Of a DNA stretch of 24,121 nt, positions 16,987 to 23,562 are shown in pieces; the stretch's first letter is position 1, and each line of letters opens with the position of its first letter. This DNA is from a virus: positions 1 to 24,121 of IMG/VR virus record IMGVR_UViG_3300034791_000391; one strand, 5' to 3'. The notes beneath the pieces were generated by a model. That model worked only from the letters and a program-made list of their open reading frames with translations. It was not told where the DNA came from and ran no database searches. Made by a program: the position numbers and the translations under genes.

Positions 16987-19944
16987 ATGGGACGAGGAAC
17001 TTTTTATTTTGACGCAGCTACTTTTGAGAACGCTGTTGCGGTTTTTACTAACAGTGGCTTAACTAATTGTGCGCCAGATGGATATTATTCTGATGGAATA
17101 AATGTTCGTCGTCAAGTAAATTGTGTTTTATTGGCTTTAGAAGCTTGTCCAGATTGTACAGCTGAAACACCAACACCAACTGCTACACCAACGCAAACAC
17201 CTACTCCCACAGCTGCAACGCCTACTCCTACAGTAACTTTTGCAACACCTACCCCTACAGCTGCAACACCCACCCCTACAGCTGCAACACCGAGTCCAGT
17301 GCCTCCAACACCGACTCCCACGTCAGTGCCTTCAGGATTCTATTATGAGTTAGAGCCTTGCTTAACACCAGGTGGTGTAGTTGTAGACGCATGTTATATA
17401 TACGAAACATCATCTCCACTAGCATATCAGCAATATTTAAATTCCAATAATGGTCTTTACTATTACTATAACATTGATACGTCTTCAGTTATTATAACTG
17501 TTCAAGCTGTAGCAGCTGGTAATAGATATTTTGTAGATGGTACACAGCAATCTAATATTAATTTAATACCAGGGGCAACTTATTTAATTGATCAAAGCAA
17601 CGCTTCAAACGACGGTCATCCTCTTATATTAAGCACTACAACGCCATCGCAAACAGAATATTCTACAGGAGTAGTTTATTTATTAGATAATGTGGTTACT
17701 ACATATGCAAATTACATAAACACAACTATTTTTAATGCCGCAACTACAAGGCAGTTAAGAGTAACGCTTGAACTAACAGCGCCTACTTTATATTATGTAT
17801 GTGCTATACATCAAAACATGGGTGCAGATATTTCGCGTAACGCTGGCTTAATAAGCGTTGATCAAGATTTAGTTTGTACTGGAAACATGGAATTAAACCC
17901 TGGTGTTATAAACTGTCCTCCAGTTTCTGAAACAACAAAATACAGTCTTCAGGATTGTGATACTTTGCTTGACAATTTCTACAGTGAAACTACTCAAAAC
18001 TTTGTTGTCGGATCTAGAGTAAAGGATGACCTTACGGGCAATGTTTTTAACGTGACTGGTATAATTACAGACACTTCTGGACTTGGAAACGTGGGAAGTA
18101 TAACTTGTTTGGATTCAAATGGTTTAACGCCTGACGATATTGGATTTACTTTTTGCACAACTGGATGTCCTCCCGCTATAACAGCTACACCTACGCCTAC
18201 TGCTGTTACTCCTACACCTACCGTAACTCCGACTGCGACAGTAACACCAACGCCCACAGGGACGCCTTTAACTCCGACACCCACTCCAACATCTTCGGCG
18301 GCAACTCCGACACCAACACCTACCGTAACTCCGACACCCACGCAAACAGGAACACCAACGCCTACTCCAACGGTAACGGCTGCTACACCAACCCCTACAG
18401 GAACTCCTACAGCTACACCTACACCTACACCGACAAGCACACCTACGCAGACCCCTACAGGAACTCCTACAGCTACACCGACTGGTACACCAACACCTAC
18501 CGCAACATCAGCCACACCTACACCGACAGTTACGGCTACGCCTACACCAACGGGGACACCTACTGCTACACCTACTGTAACGCCTACGGTTTACGCTTTA
18601 AACCATGCTTTACCTCAATCATCTAAAGGTGCGTCTTGTGGAACAGTGTCAGATCAAGGGATACTATACACAACTAGAAGTAGAGGAGTTGATATTGAAG
18701 TAGGGGATACAATATATGCTAATTCTTCACTTACTATAACTTTTAATGGAGGAAACAATTACTATGGAGTTGCTACATCAACAGGAGATGTTACGGAACA
18801 AGAAACAAGAATTCAGACAAATGGTTTAGTGGTAGAGTCAGAGTCTTGCATATTCCCAACGGCTACGCCGACATCTACTCCTACGCCGACAGTTACGGCT
18901 ACGCCTACTCCAACAGCAACCCCTACCGCTACACCTACCGCAACCGCTACACCAACAGCAACCCCTACTGCTACTGCGACACCAACCGCGACACCAGCTA
19001 CGCCTACACCAACTGCTACAGGGACTCCTACGCCGACTCCTGATGGACCAACACCAACGCCAACTGCAGTTACTCCTACTCCTACTCCTAGTGCTACTCC
19101 AACTGCTACGCCGACATCAACACCAGCTACACCGACACCAACTGCTACACCAACGCCAACTGCTACAGGGACTCCTACGCCGACTCCTGATGGACCGACA
19201 CCTACACCGACTGCCACACCTACAGTTACCCCCGTAACACCAACTCCGACAGCTACGCCTACGGCCACACCAACAGTTACCCCTGTAACACCAACACCGG
19301 TAACGCCTACTCCTGTAACGCCAACTGCGACAGCTACTCCGACTGCTACTCCGACTGCTACGCCTACAGCTACTCCAACGCAGACTCCAACGCAAACTCC
19401 AACGCAGACTCCTACAGCTACACCAACACAAACGCCCGCTACGCCGACGCCTACTGCTACGCCCGCTACGCCGACGCCTACTGCTACGCCTCCAACGCCG
19501 ACGCCTCCAACGCCGACGCCTCCAACTCCGACGCCTGCTACTCCGACGCCGACGGCTACACCTACACAGACGCCTACACAGACGCCTACACAGACGCCTA
19601 CACAGACGCCTACACAAACGCCAACGGCTACGCCGACTCCAACGCCTACGGCTACGCCACTGCCCAACTTGTACTACGTAGAGAGAAGTTCTTCTCCAGG
19701 TAGCTGTGGTGATTTGCAAAATTCTACTTACTACTGGGCAGATCCAACAGCTGCAGGGCTTAGACCAAATGGATCTATTGCTGAATTTATTGCACCTTCA
19801 GGAACTCAGGTATATGCAGATGCTAATTACGGTTCTTATTATTCAACAGGTGGAACTTATTCAATAACTCAGCCATCAACGGGTGATGACTATGAGCAGC
19901 CTATAACTAATGTAGGAATTGTTGGTTCTGACAGCTCATGTTAG
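16987..19944 (+). CDS. Mosaic virion protein: Cys-ended modules, cupredoxin-like domain and three mucin-like Pro-Thr tracts (candidate fiber/adhesin)
   Basis: This 985-residue protein is built as beads on a string. Residues 1-58 form a small module ([32 protein letters not shown]) of a kind frequent in Bacteroidota surface and phage proteins. Residues 59-115 are a Pro-Thr tract. Residues about 117-165 are a Cys-containing segment. Residues about 167-292 look like a cupredoxin-like beta-barrel, with [11 protein letters not shown] (H211) and [12 protein letters not shown] (C272, H275, M278). Residues about 300-397 form a further Cys-rich module ([16 protein letters not shown]). Pro-Thr tracts fill 397-535 and 622-892, separated by an 87-residue module ending in ESC, and a 93-residue module ending in SSC closes the protein. 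No enzymatic motif is seen. It follows the hub gene and precedes two glycosyltransferase genes, so a host-binding or decorated fiber is likely, with the tracts as glycosylated spacers. Confidence 0.75.
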   Translation: MGRGTFYFDAATFENAVAVFTNSGLTNCAPDGYYSDGINVRRQVNCVLLALEACPDCTAETPTPTATPTQTPTPTAATPTPTVTFATPTPTAATPTPTAATPSPVPPTPTPTSVPSGFYYELEPCLTPGGVVVDACYIYETSSPLAYQQYLNSNNGLYYYYNIDTSSVIITVQAVAAGNRYFVDGTQQSNINLIPGATYLIDQSNASNDGHPLILSTTTPSQTEYSTGVVYLLDNVVTTYANYINTTIFNAATTRQLRVTLELTAPTLYYVCAIHQNMGADISRNAGLISVDQDLVCTGNMELNPGVINCPPVSETTKYSLQDCDTLLDNFYSETTQNFVVGSRVKDDLTGNVFNVTGIITDTSGLGNVGSITCLDSNGLTPDDIGFTFCTTGCPPAITATPTPTAVTPTPTVTPTATVTPTPTGTPLTPTPTPTSSAATPTPTPTVTPTPTQTGTPTPTPTVTAATPTPTGTPTATPTPTPTSTPTQTPTGTPTATPTGTPTPTATSATPTPTVTATPTPTGTPTATPTVTPTVYALNHALPQSSKGASCGTVSDQGILYTTRSRGVDIEVGDTIYANSSLTITFNGGNNYYGVATSTGDVTEQETRIQTNGLVVESESCIFPTATPTSTPTPTVTATPTPTATPTATPTATATPTATPTATATPTATPATPTPTATGTPTPTPDGPTPTPTAVTPTPTPSATPTATPTSTPATPTPTATPTPTATGTPTPTPDGPTPTPTATPTVTPVTPTPTATPTATPTVTPVTPTPVTPTPVTPTATATPTATPTATPTATPTQTPTQTPTQTPTATPTQTPATPTPTATPATPTPTATPPTPTPPTPTPPTPTPATPTPTATPTQTPTQTPTQTPTQTPTQTPTATPTPTPTATPLPNLYYVERSSSPGSCGDLQNSTYYWADPTAAGLRPNGSIAEFIAPSGTQVYADANYGSYYSTGGTYSITQPSTGDDYEQPITNVGIVGSDSSC
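17161..17331 (+). repeat. Pro-Thr-rich coding tract 1 of the mosaic protein
   Basis: About 57 codons of TPTPTA-type repeats linking the first Cys-ended module to the cupredoxin-containing region. The unit CCTACAGCTGCAACACC recurs with small changes (CCTACTCCCACAGCTGCAAC, CCCACCCCTACAGCTGCAAC), indicating local duplication. Confidence 0.9.
18175..18591 (+). repeat. Pro-Thr-rich coding tract 2 of the mosaic protein
   Basis: About 139 codons of Thr-Pro repeats with Ala, Val, Gly, Ser and Gln substitutions ([18 protein letters not shown]). The phrase ACCCCTACAGGAACTCCTAC occurs twice (near 18390 and 18451). Neither Lys, Arg, Glu nor Asp appears in it. Confidence 0.9.
19009..19196 (+). repeat. 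Exact 41-base direct repeat, copies 147 bases apart
   Basis: The same 41 bases occur at 19009-19049 and 19156-19196, encoding the phrase [13 protein letters not shown] with identical codons. The 147-base period is exactly 49 codons, so the duplication kept the frame. It is the only place in the tract where Asp appears. Confidence 0.9.
19435..19488 (+). repeat. 27-base tandem repeat, two exact copies
   Basis: 19435-19461 and 19462-19488 are identical and start CCCGCTACGCCGACGCCTAC; each encodes nine residues (PATPTPTAT). Recent in-frame duplication. Confidence 0.92.
19489..19533 (+). repeat. 15-base tandem repeat, three copies
   Basis: CCTCCAACGCCGACG occurs exactly at 19489-19503 and 19504-19518, and with one change at 19519-19533. 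It encodes PPTPT three times. Confidence 0.9.
19561..19620 (+). repeat. 12-base tandem repeat, four exact copies plus one variant
   Basis: CCTACACAGACG repeats at 19561, 19573, 19585 and 19597, followed by a one-base variant at 19609. It encodes PTQT five times. This is the most slippage-prone spot in the window; gain or loss of units would keep the frame. Confidence 0.92.
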
Positions 19945-19962
19945 GGGTTAGTTAAATTTTAC

Positions 19963-19970
19963 TACCTTTG
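19963..19970 (+). promoter_or_regulatory. -7 element TACCTTTG ahead of the glycosyltransferase genes
   Basis: TACCTTTG fits TAnnTTTG and lies 34 bases before the TTG start at 19997. The leader that follows is A/T-only apart from two bases. No convincing -33 TTG. Confidence 0.5.
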
Positions 19971-19996
19971 AAATAAGATAATTAAATTTAATTCAA

Positions 19997-21226
19997 TTGG
20001 AAACTATTTTTGTACAAATTGCGAGCTATCGTGATCCAGAACTATTACCCACAATAAAAGATTTACTGTTAAAAGCTGATAACCCTGACGCTCTAACTAT
20101 ATGTATTGCCCATCAGCATAGTAAAGAAGATGAGTGGGATACGTTAGAGAAATACGCTAATGACGGAAGGTTTATAATAATAGATATTCCACACGAAGAG
20201 TCTAATGGAGCGTGTTGGGCTAGGAATCAAATTCAACAACATTACGATAATCAAACGTATACACTACAATTAGATTCTCACCATAGATTTGTAGACGGAT
20301 GGGATACCATCTCTATAGATATGCTAAAGTCTTTACAAAAAAAAGGACACCCTAAGCCTTTGTTGACAGGGTACATACCTTCTTATGATCCAACCAACGA
20401 TCCTAAGGGAAGGCATGATAAACCTTGGGGTATGTCTTTTGATAGGTTTACACCAGAGGGCGTGGTTTTCTTTATGCCTTATCATATGGATAACAGCGTA
20501 AAAGAACCTGTTTTAGCTAGGTTTTATTCAGCTCATTTTGCATTCACCTTAGGGGAGTTTTGTAACGAGGTTCAGCATGACCCTTCTTTTTACTTTCACG
20601 GAGAAGAAATTACTATAGGCGTTAGAGCATTTACTTGTGGATATGATCTGTTTCATCCGCATAAAATTATTGCTTGGCATGAATATACTAGAGAAGGTAG
20701 AACTAAACATTGGGACGATAGTTCTGATTGGGGAAAAAGAAATACTAGGACTCACAAAAAAACTAGACAACTACTAGGTATTGATGGCGAGATTTGTTCT
20801 CCTTGTAATAAAAAATCTTTTGTCGGATACGATATAGGATCAGAGAGAAGTATAAATGACTATGAGATTTACTCAGGTATTAGGTTTAAAGATAGAGCTA
20901 TTACTAATAGTTGTGTAAAAAACTTATTACCTCCTGGTAATAAAGACCAAGAGTATATGCCAAAATTCAAGCACGCAATAGATTTAAATAAAAGTTTGTT
21001 TCCAGAAAGAGATTATGACTTCGTGGTATTAGCTTTTGAAGACAAAAATGGAGAGGCTATACATAGAAGAGATATAACTAAGGATGAGATAGCATCTCAT
21101 TTAAAGGCCTCTAGCGAGTCTTTTACGGTATGGAGAGAGTATAATGGACCTAGACCCTACCAATGGGTTATATGGCCTTACAGCGCCTCTAAAGGGTGGA
21201 CAGATAGAAAGGTTGTTGTTTTATGA
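19997..21226 (+). CDS. GlcNAc-transferase-like glycosyltransferase (PF11397 / Skp1 GnT1 type)
   Basis: This 409-residue protein begins METIFVQIASYRDPELLPTI, the typical opening of the GlcNAc glycosyltransferase family that includes the Dictyostelium Skp1 hydroxyproline GlcNAc-transferase. The family core follows: GACWARNQIQQHY (71-83) and LQLDSHHRFVDGWD (90-103), where D93-S-H95 is the DxD-like metal/nucleotide-sugar site. Next are YSAHFAFTLGEFCNEV (177-192), the FHGEEI motif (200-205) and HEYTR (228-232). The C-terminal part (about 330-409) is an extra small domain I do not recognise. The expected reaction is transfer of a sugar, probably GlcNAc from UDP-GlcNAc, onto a protein acceptor. The start is TTG at 19997, because the conserved IFVQIASYRD begins three codons later and no ATG precedes it in frame. 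It overlaps the next gene by ATGA (21223-21226). Its upstream neighbour is the Pro-Thr-rich protein, a plausible acceptor. Confidence 0.88.
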   Translation: METIFVQIASYRDPELLPTIKDLLLKADNPDALTICIAHQHSKEDEWDTLEKYANDGRFIIIDIPHEESNGACWARNQIQQHYDNQTYTLQLDSHHRFVDGWDTISIDMLKSLQKKGHPKPLLTGYIPSYDPTNDPKGRHDKPWGMSFDRFTPEGVVFFMPYHMDNSVKEPVLARFYSAHFAFTLGEFCNEVQHDPSFYFHGEEITIGVRAFTCGYDLFHPHKIIAWHEYTREGRTKHWDDSSDWGKRNTRTHKKTRQLLGIDGEICSPCNKKSFVGYDIGSERSINDYEIYSGIRFKDRAITNSCVKNLLPPGNKDQEYMPKFKHAIDLNKSLFPERDYDFVVLAFEDKNGEAIHRRDITKDEIASHLKASSESFTVWREYNGPRPYQWVIWPYSASKGWTDRKVVVL

Positions 21227-23517
21227 TACCAAAGATTATACATCAAACTTTTGAAACAAAGTTTACTCCTCCAGGAATGTCTAGAGCTAGAGGAAGTTGG
21301 TCTGCTAATAATCCAGAGTATGTATATAAGTTCTACGAAGCTACAGATAGGATAGATTTTATTAAAAATAATTTTCCTGTTAGCGTATTAAAAGCTTATC
21401 ACGATATAATACCAGGGGCATTTAAAGCTGATCTATTTAGATACTGTGTTTTATATATAGAGGGAGGGGTTTATGCAGATTCCGACACCACCTGCCTTAC
21501 GCCTTTAGATGAATACATAAATAAAGACACTAGCCTTTTAGTAGTCAGGGATGACCCCATGGCAAAGAAGTGGTTGGCAAATGCATTTATAGCAACTAGG
21601 CCAAAAGAGGGTATATTCTTAGATGCCATAAACAGATGTGTAGAAAATATAAAGAGCAGAAAGGAAATGTTTTATTTAGACTATACAGGCCCTGGCCTTC
21701 TAGGCAAGTGTGTAAACAGAAGATTAAACAGGGAGATTGAAACGGAATATGAGTTAGGAAGTCAAGATATAAATGGTTTAAAATTTAAAATACTAAAACA
21801 CGACTTTACAAGCACTGAATTTAAATACAACGACAAGCCTGTTATACACGTAGAGTATCCTACCTACAGAGAGGAGATGAAGGAGCTAAACAATAAACCT
21901 TTCTATCATTACGTTCAAAACAATATTATATTTAAAAAGATTCCAAATAAAATAATATACACCACTTACGACGCTCTAGATGTAAACAGTTACATGGTGG
22001 ATTCTTTTACTAAATTAAATCCTGAATATGATTTAGTTTACTTCAATCAACAAAAAGTAGATGAGTGGTTTAAAAAAAGCATATACAACGAAGCTTATCT
22101 AAAACTAAAAGAACGCGGTGAGAAATCAGACTTCTTTAGATATTGTTATTTATGGGAGAATGGCGGAGTGTATGTAGATGCAGACATATATTGCAATCAG
22201 CCTTTAAGGAATTGGATTAACCATCAAGACCTTATAGTTGGCCTAGAAGCAGAAACAGACTCTGAAGATCCTATGTTTAAAGGCATAGGAATTAAAGTAG
22301 GAAACAAAATGTTAAGCGTTTGTAACTGGGCAATTGCCTCAGCACCAAAACAACAACCTATTGGTCGTTTAATTGATGACATAATAAACAATCCAACCTC
22401 TGGAGTTTTACAGAATACAGGACCTGGAAGATTTACAAAACATATCATAAATTATTTTGGAGATAAAAGGTCTATTGATAACTGTATGTTATTGCCTATC
22501 AACGCTTTAGGATCTAATCAATCTCATAGCGGATCGTTTAAAAGCAACAGGCCGTTTGAAGTAGATAGATCAGATGTTTATTTAACACATATGTTTGCGG
22601 GTAGCTGGAGAGGGAATCAGAAAAGAAAATCAATCAATCTAATTCCAAAAGAAGTAAAGCCATCGGTAAGCCACAACATAACAATTTCAAAAGATAAAGA
22701 TGGATACATTGGTGTTGCTAGGTATGACGTAGACACAGCTAGGACTGAGTTTATGAAAAAACTCGGAAGCTCTACTAGCTTATTAGAGTACAAGTTTGAC
22801 AAAAGGTTTAATATTGTTTCAAAAGAAATAAAAAATATACAAGGAGCAAATCAATCTTATAAATTTGAAGACTATAGAGAATTTAAACATAAAGGCACAA
22901 GCTATTATTGCGTGGCATATTTAGATAAAAAGTTCAACACTTACATGGGTGTCTTAGATTCTAAATATAATTTCCTAGGAAGAATAAACATCGACCGAAA
23001 CCATAAGATGAGTTTTGGTATAGGTGGTGTGGTGGCGTGGGAGAAAAATTGGTTGTTCTTTGAAAAAGAAAACGAACTTTACTTTATCTACTCTACAACT
23101 CCAAACTTAATAATTTATAAGTGTAAAGATTTTAGCACATTGTCTTTTGAGGTTTACAGCAACACTCCAAACGTTTATGAATCAGCGCTACCTAAAGATC
23201 AACTTTACTTTTCATCAAACACCTCTACGGGAGGATCTACTAATCCCATATATGATTCTCAAAACAACTGCTACGTATATTTAATTCACACAAAAATATA
23301 TAAAGAAAGAGGCTACAATCATTTTGCAGTTTCTCTAGACAAAGACTTAAATATAATGAACATAAATCCTATTCCATTTATAGGATACAAGATTGGATAT
23401 GCTTTGATGTTTATAACTACAATGATTGAAAACAAAGATCATTACGTTATTTGCGGAGGAATAGAAGACAATCAAAACTTCATCTGGGAGATACCCAAGT
23501 CTAGACTATCTATTTAA
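21223..23517 (+). CDS. Two-domain GT32-type glycosyltransferase fused to a GH130/GH43-like beta-propeller
   Basis: The 764 residues contain two related sugar-transferase domains and one more. Domain 1 (about 1-232) opens IPKIIHQTF, has PGAFKADLFRYCVLYIEGG (64-82), a DxD site at D86-S-D88 and TGPG at 155-158, as in OCH1/capsular GT32 enzymes. Domain 2 (about 240-465) repeats the plan: IPNKIIYTTYD, KSDFFRYCYLWENGGVY (301-317), D319-A-D321, TGPG (399-402) and HMFAGSW (456-462). The C-terminal domain (about 485-764) looks like a five-bladed propeller of the GH43/GH130 group, with SKDKDGYIGVARYD, FEDYREF (compare EDPRxF), EKNWLFF (compare KNWxPF) and YVYLIHTK. It may bind a glycan rather than cleave it. 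Both transferase domains keep their metal-binding aspartates, so both may be active and add successive sugars. Coupled to the preceding transferase by ATGA. Confidence 0.87.
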   Translation: MIPKIIHQTFETKFTPPGMSRARGSWSANNPEYVYKFYEATDRIDFIKNNFPVSVLKAYHDIIPGAFKADLFRYCVLYIEGGVYADSDTTCLTPLDEYINKDTSLLVVRDDPMAKKWLANAFIATRPKEGIFLDAINRCVENIKSRKEMFYLDYTGPGLLGKCVNRRLNREIETEYELGSQDINGLKFKILKHDFTSTEFKYNDKPVIHVEYPTYREEMKELNNKPFYHYVQNNIIFKKIPNKIIYTTYDALDVNSYMVDSFTKLNPEYDLVYFNQQKVDEWFKKSIYNEAYLKLKERGEKSDFFRYCYLWENGGVYVDADIYCNQPLRNWINHQDLIVGLEAETDSEDPMFKGIGIKVGNKMLSVCNWAIASAPKQQPIGRLIDDIINNPTSGVLQNTGPGRFTKHIINYFGDKRSIDNCMLLPINALGSNQSHSGSFKSNRPFEVDRSDVYLTHMFAGSWRGNQKRKSINLIPKEVKPSVSHNITISKDKDGYIGVARYDVDTARTEFMKKLGSSTSLLEYKFDKRFNIVSKEIKNIQGANQSYKFEDYREFKHKGTSYYCVAYLDKKFNTYMGVLDSKYNFLGRINIDRNHKMSFGIGGVVAWEKNWLFFEKENELYFIYSTTPNLIIYKCKDFSTLSFEVYSNTPNVYESALPKDQLYFSSNTSTGGSTNPIYDSQNNCYVYLIHTKIYKERGYNHFAVSLDKDLNIMNINPIPFIGYKIGYALMFITTMIENKDHYVICGGIEDNQNFIWEIPKSRLSI

Positions 23518-23536
23518 TACATTAAGAATAAAATCG

Positions 23537-23544
23537 TAATTTTG
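23537..23544 (+). promoter_or_regulatory. -7 element TAATTTTG ahead of the last gene
   Basis: TAATTTTG fits TAnnTTTG and sits 26 bases before the ATG at 23563, repeating the spacing seen at 5626. No matching TTG upstream. Confidence 0.48.
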
Positions 23545-23562
23545 TAGTTACAATATTTATAT

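Larger units (their letters stand above)
18850..19662 (+). repeat. Pro-Thr-rich coding tract 3 of the mosaic protein (longest)
   Basis: About 271 codons of almost uninterrupted Thr-Pro repeats, the longest low-complexity stretch in the window, with only two charged residues (Asp in the DGP motifs). It holds several exact DNA repeats listed separately. As a protein it would be an extended spacer of some tens of nanometres. Confidence 0.92.

Noticed and set aside
18153-18626. Overlapping + strand frame rich in Tyr, Asn, Thr and Ser in the second tract
   Set aside because: It is a shifted reading of the Pro-Thr repeat (a stop-poor composition) with no start context and no recognisable domain. 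The 985-residue frame explains the DNA.
19435-19620. Short regular repeats considered as a CRISPR array
   Set aside because: Units are 12-27 bases in direct tandem, without unique spacers, and lie in frame within a coding tract.
16442-19662. Pro-Thr tracts as sign of eukaryotic DNA or contamination
   Set aside because: The tracts sit within intact phage-type genes that have Bacteroidota promoter elements and no introns. Thr-Pro spacers also occur in bacterial and phage surface proteins.
18813-19667. Long antisense open frame (about 284 codons) encoding a Val-Gly/Val-Ala repeat
   Set aside because: It is the reverse complement of the Pro-Thr tract, whose codons cannot form stops on that strand. 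No promoter or leader is seen and the sense frame has clear modules on both sides.
21223-23517. DNA-base glycosylation enzyme as the role of the double transferase
   Set aside because: The motifs are those of GT32 polysaccharide/protein transferases, not of T4-type DNA glucosyltransferases, and no modified-base biosynthesis gene is visible. It cannot be fully excluded from this window.
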